The translations under genes and the position numbers were made by a program. Positions 8,720 to 10,000 of a stretch of 10,000 nucleotides of DNA are shown piece after piece; the first letter of the stretch is position 1, and every line of letters begins with the position of its first letter. Origin of the DNA: Glandiceps talaboti (Eukaryota > Hemichordata > Enteropneusta > Spengelidae); the NCBI RefSeq assembly GCF_964340395.1, contig NC_135556.1, positions 13,328,910 to 13,338,909 on the forward strand, given 5' to 3'. The notes below the pieces were generated by a model. It saw only the letters and a program-made list of their open reading frames with translations. It was not told where the DNA came from and ran no database searches.

Positions 8720-8763
8720 GGCCATGGAAATAGTTCGTAGGAACTAATCAATGTCCATGGACC
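8720..8763 (-). other. hairpin in the LINE 3' untranslated region
   Basis: TAGTTC (8731-8736) pairs with GAACTA (8741-8746) around a GTAG loop, and CCATGGA (8722-8728) pairs with TCCATGG (8754-8760). An asymmetric internal loop separates the two stems, and a GG/CC step with a bulged A follows outside. Several LINE families use a 3' stem-loop for recognition of their RNA by the reverse transcriptase; a similar role here is inference. Confidence 0.6.
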
Positions 8764-8985
8764 GTACATGTAGATAATAAATACAAATTTGGGCTGGTAC
8801 GAGTTTCACAATAACAACAAAAATACAATTCTTAGTAAATAAGGAGAAGTGTTGGTGGCAAAATTAAATGGAAGCTTATAAACGTAACGGAAAAAAATAG
8901 TAAAATAAGAACAGGTAACAAGCACAAGTTCTAATATACAGAAATAAAATTACAGTGGCAAATTGAAAGAGACAACAGATAAAGG

Positions 8986-9430
8986 TTATTCCCTCAGAAG
9001 ATACTGCTTTAAGTTTTTCTTAAAATTATGTCTATTGTTTATCGTTCTTACAGACATAGGCACAGAGTTCCAGGTTTTAATAGATGCGTACTTGAAGTTG
9101 TGTTGACTAATTGAGAGGTTAACCTTAGGGATTGGAAAGTTACCACTGTTGTTAGCACTGGTTGGATAGCTATGGGACAACTGGTATGTGATGTAATGGT
9201 CAAGAGTGTGTGTAAAGCGGTTATGGTTTAGATCGTAGATGAACATGCAAGTCTGAAGTTTACAAAGTTTATAGATGTCAAGAATATTAAGTTGGTTAAA
9301 GAGAGGAGTAGAGTGTGCATGGTAGTCAGAGAAGGTTATGAGACGAACTATTTTCTTTTGTAGACGGTAAAGTGGGTCAAGGGCTGTTGGATAAGTGTTT
9401 CCCCAGATTTCAACACAATAACTAAGGTGG
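8986..9430 (-). pseudogene. LINE ORF2 C-terminal tail after the reverse transcriptase
   Basis: About 148 residues are readable without a stop. They begin HLSYCVEIWGNTY (9391-9429), continue through LYRLQKKIVRLITFSDY, and end in a NFKKNLKQYLLRE-type terminus before TAA. This is the region that follows the reverse transcriptase palm and thumb in CR1/L2/Jockey-group elements. It is in a different frame from the endonuclease part, and no FADD/YADD motif or other RT motif is present in between. The frame is intact, so the deletion may be fairly young or the parent family recently active. No start codon belongs to this piece in its own right. Confidence 0.85.
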
Positions 9431-10000
9431 GGGAATTCTGGTTGACGTCTATGTTGAAGTCTCCTAAAATTATACAATTCTTATTCCTTGAAGACATGTA
9501 GTCCAGGCAGTTTTCCAAGCTCGTAAAAAATTCATGCACTGAGGTATTAGGCCTCCTGTATATTACGCCAACTACCAATTTCTTTTTGTCTATATACATC
9601 TCTACAAATACTGATTCGGAGTGTGCAATTTGAAAGGTGTTAATTTGGGAGAATGACAATGAACTGTGAATATATAAAGCTGCTCCTCCACCTTGGGAAT
9701 GCTCACGATTGCAGGTGATAATTTTGTAAGACGGGAGATTGAATAATGAGCATTCAGTATTATTATGTAACCACGTCTCAGTTAACGCAATGACAGGGAA
9801 ATTGGTCTGTAGACTATTTAAGAATGAAACTAACTCATCAAAATGTTTTCCTAGCGATCTGATATTCAAGTGAAAAGTAGAAAAAAATTGCCTGTTTACA
9901 TTTGTAGAGGTTAAAGAAGTTGTACCTGAGTTAAATTGTTCCAGTGAATATGCTTTACAGTTGTAATTTACAGTTGATGGTTGAGTGTCAATAGAAACCA
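9431..10000 (-). pseudogene. LINE ORF2 N-terminal part: APE-type endonuclease, truncated
   Basis: The frame is open from the window edge to about 9431, so its start lies outside. In order on the - strand it shows HLNIRSL (9852-9872), ALTETWL with the catalytic Glu (TETWL at 9768-9782), the QGGGAALYI segment, GVIYRRPN (9546-9569) and GDFNID (9447-9464). These are core motifs of the apurinic-type endonuclease that nicks target DNA to prime reverse transcription. The final Asp-His motif of the domain and everything after it are lost at the breakpoint, so the enzyme is expected to be inactive. Past the break, translation in this frame runs 28 residues out of register to a stop at 9348-9350. About 40 residues before HLNIRSL, including a CKAYSLEQFN segment, resemble the N-terminal lead of these polyproteins. 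Confidence 0.85.

Larger units (their letters stand above)
8607..10000 (-). mobile_element. internally deleted non-LTR retrotransposon (CR1/L2-like), 5' end outside window
   Basis: On the - strand the order is: an open endonuclease frame entering from the right edge, a breakpoint at about 9430, a polyprotein C-terminal tail ending at a TAA (8986-8988), an untranslated region with a hairpin (8720-8763), and a terminal run of ATTCAATTC-like short repeats (about 8608-8653) preceded by an AATAAA-like sequence. Short tandem repeats in place of poly(A) are typical of the CR1/L2/Rex group of LINEs. The whole reverse transcriptase is missing, so the copy cannot mobilise itself. The clade is inferred from motifs by eye. 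Confidence 0.85.

Noticed and set aside
8515-8769. 84-residue open frame on -
   Set aside because: It falls in the LINE 3' UTR and its terminal repeats, downstream of the polyprotein stop.

Overview
The window looks like AT-rich nuclear DNA from an invertebrate animal. It holds one intact gene, an intronless type II membrane carbohydrate sulfotransferase on the + strand. The rest is non-coding DNA with long tetranucleotide microsatellites, divergent tandem repeats, inverted repeats and a decayed non-LTR retrotransposon. There are no bacterial-style operons, ribosome binding sites or tRNA/rRNA genes. The (TGTC)n-type array next to a conserved-looking block, the ATGCAAAT-bearing repeats and the CR1/L2-like LINE recall marine invertebrates such as echinoderms, hemichordates, amphioxus or lophotrochozoans. 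The species cannot be fixed from this sequence.

Layout. 1-361: unassigned flank. 362-596: compound microsatellite ending in a long (CTAT)n array. 597-1074: unassigned. 1075-1310: a CpG-dense patch that may be the promoter or first exon of the downstream gene. 1800-3128: the sulfotransferase, 442 residues, complete. 3129-3640: 3' flank with a 14-C run. 3641-4024: second compound microsatellite, (ACAT)n with an (ACAG)n insert. 4025-6044: about 2 kb with no recognisable gene. 6045-6266: element bounded by a perfect 29-bp inverted repeat, with a diverged third copy of the arm near 6353-6392. 6393-7085: unassigned. 7086-7185: CCA-type triplet repeat. 7345-8075: six divergent tandem units of about 127-150 bp, each with an ATGCAAAT-like core. 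8159-8221: (CAGA)n array, followed by strong hairpins at 8244-8279 and 8290-8308. 8607-10000: - strand LINE that runs off the right edge, with its reverse transcriptase deleted.

The encoded functions do not form a pathway. The sulfotransferase should act in the Golgi lumen on glycan chains. The LINE is a dead or non-autonomous copy: an endonuclease N-terminal part is joined out of frame at about 9430 to the C-terminal tail of the same kind of polyprotein. The most interesting unexplained structure is the composite 7345-8310 block (tandem array, microsatellite, hairpins), which has the general build of a non-autonomous Helentron/HINE-type element. That identity is inference. I see no convincing evidence of a new enzymatic or defence system.
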